DNA of 16,896 nucleotides from an uncultured bacterium (GTDB taxonomy: Bacteria > CAIJMQ01). The position numbers and the translations under genes are program-made. The stretch lies in NCBI GenBank assembly GCA_903821905.1, contig CAIJMQ010000101.1, positions 1 through 16,896 on the forward strand. The letters run 5' to 3'. Shown here in pieces: positions 15,077 to 16,896 of this stretch (positions are counted from its first letter, which is position 1; the number at the start of each line of letters is the position of its first letter). Under the pieces are notes generated by a model that saw nothing but the letters and a program-made list of their open reading frames with translations, was not told the origin of the DNA and did not search any database.

Positions 15077-15959
15077 TTTTACCTGTAATCTTTTTGTAAG
15101 CTTCTAAATATCTTCCTTGGATATTGTTTACTATTTTATCAGGTAAAGGTGGTGCTGGCGGTGTTTTATCCCAATCCAGTGTTTCCAAATAATCTCTTAA
15201 GTATTGTTTATCAAGGCCAAGTTTAAGACTGCCTTCCTTGTATTCATCTTTAAGCCAAAAACGGGAAGAATCCGGAGTAAGCAATTCATCAATCAAGATA
15301 ATATCCTCGCCTAAATATCCGAATTCAAATTTAGTATCCGCAATTATTAGCCCTTGTTTTTCTGCATAGCTATTAGCAAGTTCATAAATTTTAATGGATT
15401 TATCTCTTAGGAATTTCGCCTCTTTCCTGCCTCTTATCCTAGATAATTCTTCAAATGTAATAGCCATATCATGCCCTGTATCCTCTTTTGTGGTAGGAGT
15501 AAAAACAGGTTGTGGAAGTTTACTTGCAGAAACCAATCCTTCGGGAAGTTTAATACCGCTTACAGTCCCATTTTCTTGATATTCTTTCCATGCACTTCCT
15601 GCAAGATATCCTCTCACCACACACTCTACAGGTATTGGTCTTACCTTTTTGACCAACATACTCCTTTTGTCCAGAATATCTCGAGATTTCCACAATTCTT
15701 GAGGAAACAGATTTACATCAGTTGTTATAATGTGATTTCCAATCTGTTTTTTCATAAAATCAAACCAAAATTGGGAAATTTGAGTCAGGATTTCACCCTT
15801 CTTAGGTATACCTGTTGTCATTACCACATCAAAAGCAGATATTCTATCGGTAGCTACCAAAAGAAGCATATCATCATTTATCAAGAAGATATCTCTTACC
15901 TTACCCCTTTTGAATAATTTTAAGGGAATATTGATATTAAGCAATGGTTTATTTCCCAT
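15066..15959 (-). CDS. purC: Phosphoribosylaminoimidazole-succinocarboxamide synthase (SAICAR synthetase)
   Basis: PurC joins aspartate to CAIR with ATP to give SAICAR, a late step of de novo purine synthesis in the cytoplasm. Signatures in order are KRGKVRDIF (17-25), ATDRISAFDVVM (36-47), PIPVECVVRGYLAGSAWKEY with the substrate-binding arginine, PVFTPTTKEDTGHD, and IIADTKFEFG with ILIDELLTPDSSRFW. At 297 residues it is the longer bacterial/eukaryotic-like form, not the approximately 240-residue form. The ATG lies inside the end of nadB (11-base overlap), with GGA just upstream as a possible ribosome site; DUF3108 begins inside its own 3' end. fhs at 1884 makes the 10-formyl-THF used by other purine steps, though the two genes are far apart and in different operons. 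Confidence 0.96.
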   Translation of the reverse strand: MGNKPLLNINIPLKLFKRGKVRDIFLINDDMLLLVATDRISAFDVVMTTGIPKKGEILTQISQFWFDFMKKQIGNHIITTDVNLFPQELWKSRDILDKRSMLVKKVRPIPVECVVRGYLAGSAWKEYQENGTVSGIKLPEGLVSASKLPQPVFTPTTKEDTGHDMAITFEELSRIRGRKEAKFLRDKSIKIYELANSYAEKQGLIIADTKFEFGYLGEDIILIDELLTPDSSRFWLKDEYKEGSLKLGLDKQYLRDYLETLDWDKTPPAPPLPDKIVNNIQGRYLEAYKKITGKNEI

Positions 15960-16896
15960 TTTGGGTCATTCCTTTTTGTAAAACAATGTGCTTTTTCCAA
16001 TTTTTATCATCTGTTTTGGGATAGTCTACTCTGTAATGCACACCACGAGATTCCTTCCTTATCAATGCAGACTTTACTATCAGAGAAGAAACAGTAAGCA
16101 TGTTTTGCAATTCCCATCCCTTGGAAGAAGAAAACTCTCTTGCCAAAACATAATCCATCCAAAACTTTATTCTTTCTTCTGCTTCCCTTAGTTTATCCTC
16201 TCTTCTTTCAATACCTACATCTCTTGTCATAGGACTTCTTAAAGAGTTTTTAATATCTTCAAGGTCAAGATGAACCGGTAAATGAGATAAATCAATTTGG
16301 GAATATATTAGTTTGGGGATTTTCTTTCTTGTTTTGCAAAGTTTAATACCCGCTTCTGTACCTGCCCTATAACCAAATACTAGTCCTTCGAGTAGTGAAT
16401 TGGAAGCTAAACGATTTGCTCCATGAACTTCAGTACAAGACGCTTCCCCACAGGCAAAAAGATTATTTATTGATGTTTTGCCCTTTAAGTCTACTTTTAT
16501 ACCTCCGATCGTATAATGAGCCGAAGGTCTTACAGGTATAAGATCCTTACTAACATCTAACCCAACTCGTTCGCATATATTCACCAGATTAGGAAATCTT
16601 TTCCTTACTCTTTTATAAGGAATATTTCTTACATCAAGATAAACATTTGTAGATTCCGTTGTTTTCATTTCCTGCATTATTGCTCTTGATACAATATCTC
16701 TGGGAGCTAAATCAAGCAAGGGGTGATATCTTTTCATGAATCTCTCTCCATATTTATTTCTGAGAATACCTCCCTCTCCTCTGACAGCTTCAGAAATTAA
16801 TAGTCTTGATGTTCCCGCAACATATAGAGCCGTGGGATGAAATTGTATAAATTCCATATCTTGTAATTTTCCACCAGCCCTATAAACCATAGCAAT
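15949..16896 (-). CDS. nadB: L-aspartate oxidase, C-terminal part (5' end beyond the window)
   Basis: NadB oxidises aspartate to iminoaspartate with FAD; NadA then makes quinolinate for NAD. The frame is open to the last base, reading IAMVYRAGGKLQDMEFIQFHPTAL, and ends at TAA 15951-15949. The internal ATG at 16890 is not the start. The fumarate-reductase-type motifs present are FIQFHPTALY, LDLAPRDIVSRAI, RPSAHYTIGGIKVD, and the FAD-binding FACGEASCTEVHGANRLASN with SLLEGLVFGYRAG. The C-terminal helical domain ends with KESRGVHYRVDYP, which favours NadB over succinate dehydrogenase or fumarate reductase flavoproteins. About 315 of an expected 520-540 residues are visible; the N-terminal dinucleotide-binding fold is missing only because of the window edge. 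Its end overlaps purC by 11 bases. It is the most upstream visible gene of the minus-strand operon. Confidence 0.93.
   Translation of the reverse strand: MAMVYRAGGKLQDMEFIQFHPTALYVAGTSRLLISEAVRGEGGILRNKYGERFMKRYHPLLDLAPRDIVSRAIMQEMKTTESTNVYLDVRNIPYKRVRKRFPNLVNICERVGLDVSKDLIPVRPSAHYTIGGIKVDLKGKTSINNLFACGEASCTEVHGANRLASNSLLEGLVFGYRAGTEAGIKLCKTRKKIPKLIYSQIDLSHLPVHLDLEDIKNSLRSPMTRDVGIERREDKLREAEERIKFWMDYVLAREFSSSKGWELQNMLTVSSLIVKSALIRKESRGVHYRVDYPKTDDKNWKKHIVLQKGMTQNGK

Noticed and set aside
15949-16896. Succinate dehydrogenase or fumarate reductase flavoprotein instead of NadB
   Set aside because: The C-terminal KESRGVHYRVDYP region and short helical domain fit L-aspartate oxidase. No sdhB/sdhC-like gene follows; purC does.
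1-16896. CRISPR array, insertion sequence, prophage, or defence island
   Set aside because: No regularly spaced direct repeats, transposase, integrase, phage structural or known defence genes were seen on either strand.

Overview
The window is an AT-rich stretch (about one third G+C by eye) of bacterial chromosome. It holds housekeeping genes, one tRNA, and a surface-polysaccharide locus that shows signs of decay. Formate-tetrahydrofolate ligase suggests an organism using folate one-carbon metabolism, possibly an anaerobe. An O-antigen-ligase/polymerase-type protein next to glycosyltransferases suggests a Gram-negative-type envelope. Degenerate short-period intergenic repeats (for example a 7-base unit at 6250-6284) resemble those of some uncultured lineages. 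I cannot name a phylum with confidence; an Omnitrophota-like or similar candidate phylum is only a guess.

Layout: (1) 1-429, the 3' end of an uncharacterised gene with an R-x4-H (HEPN-like) motif. (2) 485-612, a promoter and tRNA-Leu(GAG). (3) 680-6748, a plus-strand block: queA interrupted by an in-frame TAA, then fhs, then alaS one base after fhs and carrying a frameshift, then a YacP/Rae1-type NYN endonuclease gene. (4) 6758-11002, a minus-strand polysaccharide locus read right to left: the first 50 codons of a lost glycosyltransferase, an O-antigen ligase/polymerase, a GT2 glycosyltransferase, the tail of another lost gene, a GT4 glycosyltransferase and a NodB-type deacetylase. (5) 11108-12022, a lone plus-strand gene for a secreted SMP-30/gluconolactonase-like protein. 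(6) 12019-16896, a tight minus-strand operon read right to left: nadB (cut by the window edge), purC, a DUF3108 exported protein, an orphan NtrB-like histidine kinase and a second GT4 glycosyltransferase. Three of its four junctions overlap.

How the genes work together: the GT4, GT2, ligase/polymerase and deacetylase products are the expected parts of a cell-surface glycan pathway. nadB (NAD synthesis) and purC (purine synthesis) share an operon with an envelope-type protein and a sensor kinase, which hints at co-expression but not at a defined pathway. I found no CRISPR array, insertion sequence, phage or recognised defence system. The points most worth a second look are the two broken core genes within 3.5 kb (queA, alaS) and the paired glycosyltransferase remnants that bracket the wzy-like/GT2 pair.
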